In this document: one piece after another, positions 54,700 to 61,823 of the stretch | Layout: the number at the start of each line of letters is the position of its first letter | Position numbering within the stretch: the stretch's first letter is position 1 | DNA from: RGIG3178 sp942492795 | Lineage (GTDB): Bacteria > Bacillota > Clostridia > Christensenellales > QAND01 | NCBI GenBank assembly: GCA_942492795.1 | Contig: OW818639.1 | Span: 1,178,001 to 1,242,000, forward strand | Reading direction: 5' to 3' | DNA length: 64,000 nucleotides | Made by a program: the position numbers and the translations under genes | Notes under the pieces: model-generated | Databases searched by the model: none | Told to the model about the DNA's origin: nothing | What the model saw: only the letters and a program-made list of their open reading frames with translations

Positions 54700-54780
54700 G
54701 GATTTGTATTCAAACAAGGTGCTGCGCGGATAAGGGATGCTCTTATAAAGGAACGAGAGAACGGGGCGGTGATTATTGGG

Positions 54781-55251
54781 ATGAAGATCAAGGCATATAA
54801 AAAAGGGTATTATTATATCCTCGCTCTGTGTCTTTTTTTACCGCTGCTGTTTGTATATGTTTTAAGCATAGGTGCATCGCTCTATCTGACAATGCTCACG
54901 ATAAGCTTTTGCGTCGCATTGGTTGTGTTCCTGTTCACAGCAGGGCGATCCATGATAACCGTTTTGACCATCAATGAGCAGGGCGTTTCGGCGAAAGCTT
55001 TCGGGCGGAAAGTTGGCAGCCTGCTTTGGGAGGAAATGGCGGAAGTCGGCATCGGCATGCAGGGCATCGGGCGAAAAGGGCAGCACTTTTTGTACTTCGT
55101 ACGGTATCCGCTCAACGAGATACAGCGGCATATGATCATGAACATGATGCAGAATGACAGCGCGATTTGGGTACAGTTGACCAAGCAATCGCTGGAAGCC
55201 GTTACCACCTATTACAAGGGATATATCCACCAGATGGAACTGATGCTCTAA
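54781..55251 (+). CDS. Small membrane protein with PH/YcxB-like cytoplasmic domain
   Basis: 156 residues from an internal ATG; a longer frame begins before the promoter and lacks a ribosome binding site. Two membrane segments (YYYILALCLFLPLLFVYVLS and YLTMLTISFCVALVVFLFTA) are followed by a PH-like domain: LTINEQGVSAKAFGRKVGSL, EMAEVGIGMQGIGRKGQHFL, and a C-terminal helix. It resembles YcxB and bPH proteins by layout. Function unknown. Confidence 0.65.
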   Translation: MKIKAYKKGYYYILALCLFLPLLFVYVLSIGASLYLTMLTISFCVALVVFLFTAGRSMITVLTINEQGVSAKAFGRKVGSLLWEEMAEVGIGMQGIGRKGQHFLYFVRYPLNEIQRHMIMNMMQNDSAIWVQLTKQSLEAVTTYYKGYIHQMELML

Positions 55252-55282
55252 AGGCAAGTGAAAACTGCAACGGAACATTTTA

Positions 55283-55308
55283 AAAAGCCGCTCAGATGAG
55301 CGGCTTTT
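55283..55308. terminator. Bidirectional terminator
   Basis: AAAAGCCGCTC / GAGCGGCTTTT stem; it overlaps the stop codon of the converging cbiO. Confidence 0.8.
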
Positions 55309-56089
55309 CCGCATGCGTGTGGAAATGACTGTGATCCATGCCGGTATGCTCGTGGTAATAGTCGTCCACAAGGTTTACCGAAATCAAAAGGTTGGTATCC
55401 GAAAGCAGATCCTTTGTCGGCCTGTCCGCAACGACACTATGCGTTTGATCAAACAGAACAGCGCGCGTGGAAAGTTCCTGCACCAATTCTAAGTTGTGGG
55501 TCGCGGTTATCAGCGTTTTGCCGGATTCGTGCAGCTTTGCCAGAAGCTCGACCAGCGAACGCTGCGTGCGCGGATCAAGGCCGTTTAGCGGTTCGTCGAG
55601 TGTCAACACATCGGGGTTCAGCGCAAGTGTTGCGGCAAGTGCCACCTTTCGCTTTTCACCGCCGCTGAGATGATAGGGCTGCCGGTGTTTTAGATTCTGG
55701 ATTCCCAACAGATCCAGGCAATCCTCCACGCGCGCGCTGACCTCCTGCTCGCTCATCCCCATCTGGCGGGGGCCGAAAGCGATCTCATCATACACGTCGG
55801 CGCAAAAGAGCTGCGTGTCGGAGTTTTGAAAAACAAAGCCGACGCGGCGGTGGAATGCCTTTTGAAAGCGCGCATCGCGGAGTTTTGTTTCCGTTATTTC
55901 CTCCTTGTCAAACCTGTAAGTACCGGAATCGGGAAAGACAATGCCGTTTATCAGCTTTAAAAGCGTGGATTTGCCGCTGCCGTTGGGGCCAAGCAAAGCC
56001 ACCGCTTCGCCCTTTTGGATGCGAAGGCTGACGCCGCAAAGAGCCGGCGCCCCTTCGTATGCGTACTGGATGTTCGTCAATTCGATCAT
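55292..56089 (-). CDS. cbiO: Cobalt/nickel ECF importer ATPase with His-rich tail
   Basis: 265 residues from the ATG that overlaps the cbiQ stop by four bases; a longer frame reading back through cbiQ is an artefact. Walker A GPNGSGKST (34-42), Q-loop FVFQNSDTQLF, signature LSGGEKRK, Walker B VLTLDEPLNGLD, switch His in ITATHNLEL. The last 25 residues contain six His (YYHEHTG, DHSHFHTHA), which could bind the transported metal. Energises CbiMQ. Confidence 0.93.
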   Translation of the reverse strand: MIELTNIQYAYEGAPALCGVSLRIQKGEAVALLGPNGSGKSTLLKLINGIVFPDSGTYRFDKEEITETKLRDARFQKAFHRRVGFVFQNSDTQLFCADVYDEIAFGPRQMGMSEQEVSARVEDCLDLLGIQNLKHRQPYHLSGGEKRKVALAATLALNPDVLTLDEPLNGLDPRTQRSLVELLAKLHESGKTLITATHNLELVQELSTRAVLFDQTHSVVADRPTKDLLSDTNLLISVNLVDDYYHEHTGMDHSHFHTHAEKPLI

Positions 56090-56892
56090 ATCGGGGCCCT
56101 TTCCAGAAAAACAAACAGGATTATCGCCGCTGCGGCCAACGCGCACACAAGCGCATCCATCCAATGAAACGCGAAGGAGACGGGCTTTTTGTATTCGCCC
56201 GTAAACCCCCGGCATATCATCGCTTCGTGCATTTGCTGCGCCATTTCGCGGGAGCGCAAAAACAGATGACCCGCAATGCCGGACAGCGATGTGCGCTTGT
56301 CCCTGTTGCTGCCGACCGAACGCAATTTGAGCGCATAGAGCATATTGAGCGAGAATTCGCCCAGAAGTGTTATGTATTTGATGGTGATATCCAAAACGAA
56401 GATGAACAGGTCTGGGATGAAGAACAATCGCAATGCCCCCGTCAACGCATCCGAACGCGTTGTGTTGGACAGCAACGAAAGCGTACAGACGCTGATGAAC
56501 ACTTTCGGCGCTATCGACATCAGGCTGTACCAGTTGCCGAATATTCCCGCGGGTAGCAGCACCAGCGCAGTGAACAGGGCCGCGCCAAGCCCGCTTTTGA
56601 GCACCTTCAAAATCTGCTCCGCGGGGAGCAGGCAAACGCGGCACGCAAGCGCTGCCAACAGGATGTACATAAACGCAGCGTTTCGAGAGAGGGACAGCAG
56701 CACGATGAGCATTATCGAAAAACCGAGCTTGATCCCAGCCTGCGCTTTGCCGGCTTTGGGGCCGAGCTGTGCGTGAATTTTGGAAAGCACCTTCAAAACG
56801 GACAGGATGCTCTTGTCCACAAAAGCATCCCTGTCCGTTTTGGGCTCATATTGCTGGCTTTGTTCAAGCCATGTTGGAAGCGTGTTGTTCAT
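56086..56892 (-). CDS. cbiQ: Cobalt/nickel ECF importer transmembrane coupling protein
   Basis: 268 residues, four or five membrane segments. The long N-terminal cytoplasmic part (YEPKTDRDAFVDKSILSVLK) and the C-terminal coupling helices with MALKLRSVG-like (LYALKLRSVGSNRD) and HEAMICRGFTGEY (the A-R-G motif) match CbiQ/EcfT. Overlaps cbiO at its end and cbiM at its start, so it lies in one operon. Confidence 0.92.
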   Translation of the reverse strand: MNNTLPTWLEQSQQYEPKTDRDAFVDKSILSVLKVLSKIHAQLGPKAGKAQAGIKLGFSIMLIVLLSLSRNAAFMYILLAALACRVCLLPAEQILKVLKSGLGAALFTALVLLPAGIFGNWYSLMSIAPKVFISVCTLSLLSNTTRSDALTGALRLFFIPDLFIFVLDITIKYITLLGEFSLNMLYALKLRSVGSNRDKRTSLSGIAGHLFLRSREMAQQMHEAMICRGFTGEYKKPVSFAFHWMDALVCALAAAAIILFVFLERAPI

Positions 56893-57893
56893 GAATCGGT
56901 GACGTGCTTTGCGCTTTTCTTTTGCACAAGGCTCAAAAGTTTAAACAGAATGATAAGGATTGAGACACCCAAGACCGCAGACAAGATATAGCTTATGATG
57001 TCGGGAAGCCCCGCGATCGAGTAATCCGGAAGCGGAGAATTGTAAGCGATGCCGGACGCCAATCCGGCGGGCGTATATCCCAATGCGCTGCCGTTTGAAA
57101 CAGTGTGCTGGATCTCTTGTGCGCCCCACTCGCCCCAGGCGGTGCCCGTAGCGAGCAGTCCGATGGGCGTTAGCAGAACAAGCGCAAGCATCAGCACATA
57201 CAGCGGCTTAATGCGGTTTTTTGCACCCTCGTAGAGCATACCGGGCGAGGCCTTTTTGATAAACGCAAAAATTGCGACGCTAAAAGCCGCTTCCACAAAA
57301 CCCGCGGCGAGGATATGCGGTATCACCATTGCCGGCACGGCAACGGACAGCGGATAGGGGCTATACAGCGCAAGCCCCGCCGCGTCGTGAAACAGCAGCG
57401 GCTGCAAGCCAAACTCAACGGCGGTAAACAGTGCCGAAAGGTTCAAACCGATATAGGAGCCAACAGCGACGCCTATCAATTCGGCTTTGTCGGAGCGGAC
57501 TATTTTTTTGATGAACGTGTAGACGAAATAGCCAGCGAAGGGCAGCACAAAGGCCATGTTGAAGCAGTTCGCGCCAAAGGATAAAATGCCGCCGTCGCCA
57601 AAGAGCAGCGCCTGGATCAACAGCGCAATGGTAACGCTGATACACGCGGAATAGGGACCGAGCAAACACGCGATCAGCGTTCCGCCAACGGCGTGTCCCG
57701 TTGTGCCGCCGGGCAGCGGAATGTTGAACATCATCAGCAAAAAGGTGAACGCCGCACCGACGCCAAGCATCGGCAGTTTTTCCCTGGTGAGTTCCTCTTT
57801 TGCCTTTTTTACGGCAACAGCCCAAACGGGTGCAATGGCCGCGCCCATCACAGCGCAGGTTGAGGGGCTTAAATAGTTATCGGGAATGTGCAT
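56889..57893 (-). CDS. cbiM: Cobalt/nickel importer substrate-specific component with fused CbiN-like end
   Basis: 334 residues from the ATG that gives MHIPDNYLSPSTC; AAAGGAT precedes it. The N-terminal Met1-His2 and the later His residues bind Co or Ni in this family (MHIPDGYL is the norm; here Asn replaces Gly). LPGGTTGHAVGGTLIACLLG and ALLFGDGGILSFGANCFNMA are classic. After about residue 235 a CbiN-like tail with two membrane helices and an extracytoplasmic loop follows. Its leader RNA carries a terminator and perhaps a sensor. Confidence 0.93.
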   Translation of the reverse strand: MHIPDNYLSPSTCAVMGAAIAPVWAVAVKKAKEELTREKLPMLGVGAAFTFLLMMFNIPLPGGTTGHAVGGTLIACLLGPYSACISVTIALLIQALLFGDGGILSFGANCFNMAFVLPFAGYFVYTFIKKIVRSDKAELIGVAVGSYIGLNLSALFTAVEFGLQPLLFHDAAGLALYSPYPLSVAVPAMVIPHILAAGFVEAAFSVAIFAFIKKASPGMLYEGAKNRIKPLYVLMLALVLLTPIGLLATGTAWGEWGAQEIQHTVSNGSALGYTPAGLASGIAYNSPLPDYSIAGLPDIISYILSAVLGVSILIILFKLLSLVQKKSAKHVTDS

Positions 57894-57904
57894 ATGCCAT
57901 ATCC

Positions 57905-58005
57905 TTTCAAAAAAATAAAAAACCCAAAAGCGCCGACTTCTGCGGTGCGCTTTGGGTTCATCCCAATTTGTTTTGGTCCGGGTCAAGGTCTTCGTGACCT
58001 TATTG
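57905..58005 (-). ncRNA. cbiM leader RNA with intrinsic terminator, riboswitch candidate
   Basis: About 110 bases from the promoter to the start codon. Order on the minus strand: GTGC, hairpin AAGGTC/GACCTT, CCCGGACC, a purine-rich stretch, GGGATGAACCC, then AACCCAAAGCGC pairing with GCGCTTTTGGGTT and a T run (57911-57957). The 5' GTGC can pair with GCGCAC, which overlaps the terminator arm, so two states exclude each other. It is not a cobalamin riboswitch (no B12 box). I do not recognise the class. Confidence 0.55.
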
Positions 58006-58011
58006 CACGTT

Positions 58012-58039
58012 ATTATAACATGACATCGCACGAATGCAA
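58012..58039 (-). promoter_or_regulatory. Promoter of the cbiMQO operon
   Basis: On the minus strand TTGCAT and TATAAT separated by 16 bases, just upstream of the structured leader. Confidence 0.72.
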
Positions 58040-58164
58040 ACGAAAAATGCATCAGACGGTCAAGCGGTCGGGTCAATAAAGAGATAGAACCCGTCGGATG
58101 CGCTGTATAATCCGCCTCTGTGAAGCCTTGATTTTCTTACGTCCATGCTCTAGCGGGAAGGGAT

Positions 58165-58794
58165 TTACTCGCAGTTTGCCAACTTGTTTTTTTGGCGGAT
58201 GCGCCTGATGATGAAAAACACCGCGATCACAGCCGCTACGGCAAGTACGACAAGGGTTATTTTGGCATAGGTATCGACGGATTTGCTGATGTTCTCCCAT
58301 TGTGCGCCGGCAAACGCTCCGAGGGCTACCAGCACGATGTTCCATATAGCGGTTCCGATGGTCGTGAACAGTGTAAAGCGCCCCAACTTCATGTGCGACA
58401 TGCCGGCGGGGATGGAGATGAGGCTGCGGACGATTGGGATAAAGCGGCAAAAGAAGACGGTGACGATGCCGCGGCGGTTGAACCAACCTTCCGCGCGCGC
58501 GATGTCTTCCCGTTTGAAGCCCAGAATGCGCCCGCATTTGTCCATTAGCCAATCAAAACGTTCCGGAGACAAAAGGCTGCCGATGCCATAGAGGATAAGT
58601 GCGCCCACGACCGACCCTATGGTTGCGAATAAGGACACCATCCACACGTTCATGTTTGTATAGGTGGTCATAAAGCCCGCAAAAGTCAGGATGACCTCGG
58701 AGGGGATGGGCGGAAAGATGTTCTCGATGGCTATTAAAAGCGCAATGCCAAGGTAGCCGAATTGGTTGACCACATTGATGATCCAGACCTGCAT
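58165..58794 (-). CDS. DedA family membrane protein
   Basis: 209 residues; AAAGGAG before the ATG. Family motifs: ENIFPPIPSEVILTFAGF near residue 24, and FFCRFIPIVRSLISIPAGMS (the F-x-R-F-x-P-x-x-R motif) in the middle. Four or five membrane segments and a basic C-terminus (RRIRQKNK). DedA proteins are proposed lipid scramblases or flippases, for example of undecaprenyl phosphate, needed for envelope homeostasis. Confidence 0.93.
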   Translation of the reverse strand: MQVWIINVVNQFGYLGIALLIAIENIFPPIPSEVILTFAGFMTTYTNMNVWMVSLFATIGSVVGALILYGIGSLLSPERFDWLMDKCGRILGFKREDIARAEGWFNRRGIVTVFFCRFIPIVRSLISIPAGMSHMKLGRFTLFTTIGTAIWNIVLVALGAFAGAQWENISKSVDTYAKITLVVLAVAAVIAVFFIIRRIRQKNKLANCE

Positions 58795-58909
58795 GCGTTT
58801 TGCTCCTTTAAAGGAAGAATACGTCTGATGATTTATCTTGCTTTCTTACTATACCATATCGAATCCGATGGCACCATACCGATTGTCTGCGCCCCCGTTC
58901 ATACTGTCT

Positions 58910-59236
58910 TTAGATCCAGGAAGGCTTGACATACGGTACGCGGTTCATGAAAAAGCTCTCGGTGCGATCCACAATCGGGCCGTCGATTTGCGATGCAGTT
59001 GCAGCTGCTTTCCACTCGGGATCGTTTCGGAACGACTCGAACGCACAATCGCGCGCCTCGCGGTTTTCAAACGCACAGACGTAGTAGAGCTTGTCCTCAC
59101 CCTGCGCATCTACGAAAAAATCACAGACTTTGATGCCGTGCTTCTCAAAAAGTGCGAGCGTGACGTCCTTGAAACGCTTGTTGATGGCCGGAAGCCGTCC
59201 GGGAAGGATATGATAGACCCTCAATTCATACAGCAT
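58910..59236 (-). CDS. NIPSNAP family protein
   Basis: 108 residues; AAGGAG before the ATG. Ferredoxin-like alpha/beta barrel: MLYELRVYHILPGRLPAINK, FEKHGIKVCDFFVDAQGEDK, YYVCAFENREARDCAFESFR and DPEWKAA. NIPSNAP domains are found in small proteins of unclear function. Single gene. Confidence 0.88.
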   Translation of the reverse strand: MLYELRVYHILPGRLPAINKRFKDVTLALFEKHGIKVCDFFVDAQGEDKLYYVCAFENREARDCAFESFRNDPEWKAAATASQIDGPIVDRTESFFMNRVPYVKPSWI

Positions 59237-59386
59237 GGTTTATACTCCTTCAGTCGATGATTTCGCTTTTATGTCAAACAGTATAGCATCGTTTGCGGCG
59301 ATCAGCCATCCTGTCACAGATTTTAAGCGAAAAGGGCAAGCAAGGTCAAATACAACGTCAAGCCTACCGGCAAGTGGTCTCCATAC

Positions 59387-59414
59387 GACAAAAAGGAGGA
59401 CTGTTGTCCTCCTT
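59387..59414 (-). terminator. Terminator of the PAP2 gene
   Basis: Minus-strand stem AAGGAGGAC / GTCCTCCTT with loop AACA and a T run. Confidence 0.8.
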
Positions 59415-59444
59415 CGCATCGTGCTGTTTATCAGAGCGATCCGC

Positions 59445-60092
59445 TTATGTCAGTTCCATCGAGGTGCCAGGCTCGGGCAGCGCGGCTTTTATGTGCCTTA
59501 CGCTCCAGAAGAAATAGACCCTAACTGCGACGCTGACCCCGATAAGCCAGCCTCCGAGGACATCGCCCGCGTAGTGCACGCCCAAATAGATCCGGCTAAA
59601 GCCGATGGCGAGGATCACAAAGACACACAGGGCAGCGATGGAAAGCTTAAGAAGTCTGTTCTTAAAAAACCAAAAGGACAGAAGCACCAGCATGGTATAC
59701 AGCGTTGCGGTGACCATCGCATGGCCGCTTGGGAAACTGTAGCTTGATTCGCTGACAAGCCGCAGCAGGTTTGGGCGCTGCCGGCTGAAAAGCGGCTTCA
59801 ACAAAGAATTGAGCAGGGTGGATATGATGACGGCAAGCGATACAGGAAGCGCAATGGTCTTGCGGGTGCGTTTGTAAGTGATCAGAAGAAGGCAGAACGC
59901 CAATACGACAACGGTGTCCCCGACATGGGTAATGCACCTTAACAAAGCGGTGATGGTCGGACTCATCCGCGCCACCGCTTTTTGATAGGCCCACCCTTCA
60001 AAGCGGGATGTATATCCTGCGCATACGCAAAGCGCAAGAAGCGCAAAAAGTGCCAAGGGCAATACGTTTAGCCAGTTTTTTCGTTTTTTCAT
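59445..60092 (-). CDS. PAP2 family membrane phosphatase
   Basis: 215 residues, about six membrane segments. All three phosphatase motifs are present: K99 to RP107 in KPLFSRQRP, PSGH at 121-124 and SRIYLGVHYAGD (Arg167, His173, Asp177). Acts on lipid phosphates at the outer face of the membrane, for example undecaprenyl pyrophosphate or phosphatidic acid. AAGGT precedes the ATG. Confidence 0.93.
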   Translation of the reverse strand: MKKRKNWLNVLPLALFALLALCVCAGYTSRFEGWAYQKAVARMSPTITALLRCITHVGDTVVVLAFCLLLITYKRTRKTIALPVSLAVIISTLLNSLLKPLFSRQRPNLLRLVSESSYSFPSGHAMVTATLYTMLVLLSFWFFKNRLLKLSIAALCVFVILAIGFSRIYLGVHYAGDVLGGWLIGVSVAVRVYFFWSVRHIKAALPEPGTSMELT

Positions 60093-60323
60093 TGTACCTT
60101 CACGTTTTTATTGGGCGGAAGCCGGAATACACACTTCGTAAGTGTATCATATTTATCGTTCAATTGGCGACAAAATTCAGTAAAATGCTAAAAATAGTCA
60201 AAAAAGCGACAGCGTGTTCGGTGATGTAAAGACAAGAAAATCGTGCTTCTTTGGAATGCACATGGTATAATTCCGTTAAAGTAACAGGTTGTCCCGCTCT
60301 AATTGCAACGGAGGTTTTGGCTT

Positions 60324-60926
60324 TTGCCATTTTCATTTGCGAAATCGACAACACGCGTAAAGATACGGACGGTGCTTCTGGTATTTGCACTGGCTGTATT
60401 GGGCACGGTGATCGCCCTTTACCTCGCTCAGATGAAAGAGGGATATGAAGCGAACCTGCGTTCCAGACAGCTTCTGCAAAAAGCGCAGAATGTGGTGACG
60501 CCCGGGCGCGTGCTGCAAAACGCGGAAGGCTTTACCATCATCGCACGGTTGGATATTCCATCCATCGGAGTATCACTGCCGGTTATCGGGGAACTAACAA
60601 AAAAGGGGCTGTCCTATTCCGTATGCCGCCTCTTAGGACCGCCGGTACCGGGCAAAGCGGGGCATCTGGTTATAATGGGACACAGCTTTCGTGACGGATC
60701 GCATTTCGGGCTGCTGAACAGGCTTAAGAACGGTGACGCGGTGCAGTTGATGGATGCGTACGGAAATGTATACTACTATGAAGTGTATGAGATCGTAAGC
60801 GCGAAAGCGGACGACGAAAGCGCACTTGCAGTCTATTCGGGCGAACGCGGATTGTCGCTGATAACAACGGCCGACAGTACAAACAGGAGTGTGCTGGTGC
60901 GCTGCAGGGAAATCATAGCGAAATAG
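60324..60926 (+). CDS. Sortase-family protein lacking the catalytic cysteine
   Basis: 200 residues from a TTG nine bases after CGGAGG; an upstream TTG overlaps no ribosome binding site. N-terminal membrane anchor (about residues 12-34), then a sortase barrel: ARLDIPSIGVSLPVIGEL, GHLVIMGHSFRDGSHFGLLN with the catalytic His, and a C-terminal LSLITTADSTNRSVLVRC. In active sortases the equivalent of LSLITT reads T-L-x-T-C; here the Cys position is Thr, while the later Arg is kept. Probably catalytically inactive or using another residue. Divergent from the PAP2 gene. Confidence 0.82.
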   Translation: MPFSFAKSTTRVKIRTVLLVFALAVLGTVIALYLAQMKEGYEANLRSRQLLQKAQNVVTPGRVLQNAEGFTIIARLDIPSIGVSLPVIGELTKKGLSYSVCRLLGPPVPGKAGHLVIMGHSFRDGSHFGLLNRLKNGDAVQLMDAYGNVYYYEVYEIVSAKADDESALAVYSGERGLSLITTADSTNRSVLVRCREIIAK

Positions 60927-60984
60927 CATCTCATAGAGTATCAAGCATCGCTTATGAAAACGAATGATCGGTTTACATGCGCGC

Positions 60985-61455
60985 TTATCGTTGCGCAGCC
61001 TGCCGATAAGATTCGAATTCCGATGCGACAGACGGATGCGCCGAAAAAAAAGCATTCAACACACCGATACCTCCGAGCGTTTGCTCGCTGACGTTGTGCT
61101 CTATCAGCTCGGTTTGCTGCAAAATATTCTCGGCGCCGATAAGCCGCAAAAAATCCTCCATGGTTTTGTGGCGGTACAGCAGGTAGCTTCCAAACTCGCA
61201 TCCGCGCGGCGTGAGTACGATATCGCCGTACTTCTCATATTGCAATAGGCCGAGCGCGCCGAGCTTCTGTACCATTTTCGTTGCGGACGATGCTTTGACA
61301 TGCAAAAGCTCCGCCAACAGATTCATATGAAGCGCACCGCAGCGGTCGCGGTTGCGGCATATCATTTCGAGATAATCCTCCATCGCGGAGGTTATTTTTG
61401 TTTCCTGCCCTAAAAGCTGATAGCCCCGGACGGTAAAAAAACCGTTTTGATCCAT
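60985..61455 (-). CDS. DtxR/MntR family metal-dependent regulator
   Basis: 156 residues from the ATG with AAAGGGG upstream; a much longer frame runs through the divergent feoA and was rejected. Winged helix (ITSAMEDYLEMICRN, LLAELLHVKASSATKMVQKL, LTPRGCEFGSYLLYRHKTME) followed by the metal-binding dimerisation domain (AENILQQTELIEHNVSEQTL). No SH3 domain, like MntR. Divergent from feoAB across 111 bases, so it probably represses iron uptake when Fe(II) or Mn(II) is ample. Confidence 0.9.
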   Translation of the reverse strand: MDQNGFFTVRGYQLLGQETKITSAMEDYLEMICRNRDRCGALHMNLLAELLHVKASSATKMVQKLGALGLLQYEKYGDIVLTPRGCEFGSYLLYRHKTMEDFLRLIGAENILQQTELIEHNVSEQTLGGIGVLNAFFSAHPSVASEFESYRQAAQR

Positions 61456-61566
61456 TTTCTTCGCCCCTTTGCATTCTATTCGGAACACTTTTTTTCCTTG
61501 CGTCATAGTGTGCCAAAGATTAATTTTCCCGCGGCTAAAACAAACACACAAACTGGAGGGATCGGT

Positions 61567-61809
61567 ATGATTGATCATTCGGCGATTCCGCTCAACGAGC
61601 TTAAGATAGGGCAAAAGGCGCAGGTACGGTATTTGATATCGGAAGGGAGCGCGCGCCGGCGGATGCTGGATTTGGGATTGGTCATCAATACCACCGTTGA
61701 GGCGCTGCAGAAAAGCCCGTTCGGAGACCCCACCGCATACGCGATACGCGGCGCGGTAATCGCGCTTCGCTCGGAGGAGGCGGCACGGATATTGGTGCAA
61801 CCCGACTGA
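61567..61809 (+). CDS. feoA: Ferrous iron transport protein A
   Basis: 80 residues from the ATG with GGAGGGA upstream. SH3-like FeoA domain: IPLNELKIGQKAQVRYLISE, SARRRMLDLGLVINTTVEAL and DPTAYAIRGAVIALRSEEA. Small cytoplasmic partner of FeoB. Fourteen bases before feoB, in one transcript, divergent from the DtxR/MntR-type gene. Confidence 0.93.
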   Translation: MIDHSAIPLNELKIGQKAQVRYLISEGSARRRMLDLGLVINTTVEALQKSPFGDPTAYAIRGAVIALRSEEAARILVQPD

Positions 61810-61823
61810 TCCGGAGGTTTTTT

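Noticed and set aside
54679..54780. Longer N-terminus for the PH-like membrane gene
   Set aside because: It contains a good promoter and lacks a ribosome binding site, so translation from 54781 is preferred.
56090..56644. Extended N-terminus of CbiO
   Set aside because: Lies inside cbiQ in another frame and lacks domain content; the ATG at 56089 gives a full-length ATPase.
57905..58005. TPP riboswitch in the cbiM leader
   Set aside because: CCTTGACCCGGACC faintly recalls the TPP 3' half, but the CTGAGA element is absent and the genes are for metal uptake.
61456..61800. Longer N-terminus of the DtxR/MntR protein
   Set aside because: It would read through the divergent promoter and feoA in antisense; the ATG at 61455 has a proper ribosome binding site.
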